Source of the DNA: Collinsella aerofaciens
GTDB taxonomy: Bacteria; Actinomycetota; Coriobacteriia; Coriobacteriales; Coriobacteriaceae
DNA length: 27,038 nucleotides
Assembly: GCF_963360655.1 (NCBI RefSeq)
Contig: NZ_OY725718.1
Coordinates: 1 to 27,038, forward strand
Direction of reading: 5' to 3'
Part shown: positions 26,966-27,038 of the stretch, piece by piece
Layout: every line of letters begins with the position of its first letter
Position numbering within the stretch: position 1 is the stretch's first letter
Notes under the pieces: model-generated
What the model saw: the letters and a program-made list of their open reading frames with translations, nothing else
Told to the model about the DNA's origin: nothing
Database searches by the model: none
Program-made: the position numbers and the translations under genes

Positions 26966-27038
26966 TCATTTCCTGACGCCCACCAATCCGCGTTCACGGA
27001 GCACGCGGTACAACGTCGATTTCGAGATGCCCGTGGCG
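26966..27038 (-). CDS. Serine recombinase/resolvase, C-terminal helix-turn-helix end
   Basis: Reading leftward from 27038, the frame continues the gene at 1-512 and encodes ATGISKSTLYRVLRERG, then LVGVRK and TGA (stop at 26966-26968). This is the typical C-terminal helix-turn-helix of the Hin/resolvase family, and it completes the ITDIC start of the helix found at position 1. The total over both pieces is 585 nt (194 residues plus stop). The seamless junction is the main evidence that the window is a circular molecule opened inside this gene. Confidence 0.92.
   Translation of the reverse strand, partial: ATGISKSTLYRVLRERGLVGVRK

Noticed and set aside
1-27038. Type IV secretion or conjugation machinery
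   Set aside because: Only relaxase and MobC-type genes were seen; no VirB4, coupling protein or mating-channel genes are present, so the plasmid is mobilizable rather than self-transmissible.
1-27038. tRNA or rRNA genes
   Set aside because: No cloverleaf with the usual GGTTCRA arm or rRNA-like sequence was noticed on either strand.

Overview
This window reads as one complete circular, mobilizable plasmid of 27,038 bp. The two ends join inside a gene: a serine recombinase running leftward off position 1 continues in frame from position 27038 and ends with a normal helix-turn-helix tail and stop. The host is probably a Gram-positive gut actinobacterium, perhaps a Coriobacteriia member such as Collinsella. 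That is an inference from the LAQTG sortase signal, strong AGGAGG-type ribosome binding sites and the mix of GC-rich and AT-rich modules; no host gene is present to prove it.

Layout. 26966-27038 plus 1-512 (-): resolvase. 585-3242: an AAA/DUF4143 ATPase bracketed by tandem palindromes, an orphan RelB/DUF6290-type antitoxin and a small unknown gene. About 3440-4290: a highly structured gene-free segment with its own promoter and terminator, the best candidate for a large noncoding RNA. 4673-6405 (-): mobC-mobA mobilization operon. 6406-7640: a gene-free 1.2 kb train of hairpins, probably oriT and single-strand initiation signals. 7939-10099: an ABC permease/ATPase fusion coupled to a small secreted protein. 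10503-11768 (-): a second DUF4143 ATPase. 11957-16387: an XRE regulator facing a 1116-residue wall-anchored coiled-coil adhesin with an embedded CAP domain, then a Ser/Lys-rich exported protein. 16584-18918: repeated operator- or centromere-like sites, small membrane-peptide genes and a ParA/ribbon-helix-helix partition pair. 19040-20829: a GC-rich repeat, 13 iterons, a winged-helix Rep-like gene, a likely counter-transcribed RNA and a CopG-like gene. 21299-22667: a four-helix membrane protein facing two small secreted proteins homologous to the one at 9755. 22858-22983: a 41-residue membrane peptide whose ribosome binding site is buried in a hairpin. 23152-25329: an attenuator-like leader and three overlapping metallophosphoesterase genes. 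25386-26741 (-): a lipoprotein-like DUF5067-type gene and a coiled-coil/small membrane protein pair.

How it works together (inference). Replication uses iterons with copG/antisense-RNA copy control resembling the cop-rnaII-rep order of pMV158. Stability comes from ParA/RHH and the resolvase, which would resolve dimers. Transfer needs a helper, because only relaxase functions are present. The cargo appears aimed at interactions with neighbouring cells: adhesion, and at least two loci of a secreted-protein family sharing a C-terminal C-N-Y-[RQ] motif, each beside transporter or membrane-protein genes, which could be a bacteriocin system.
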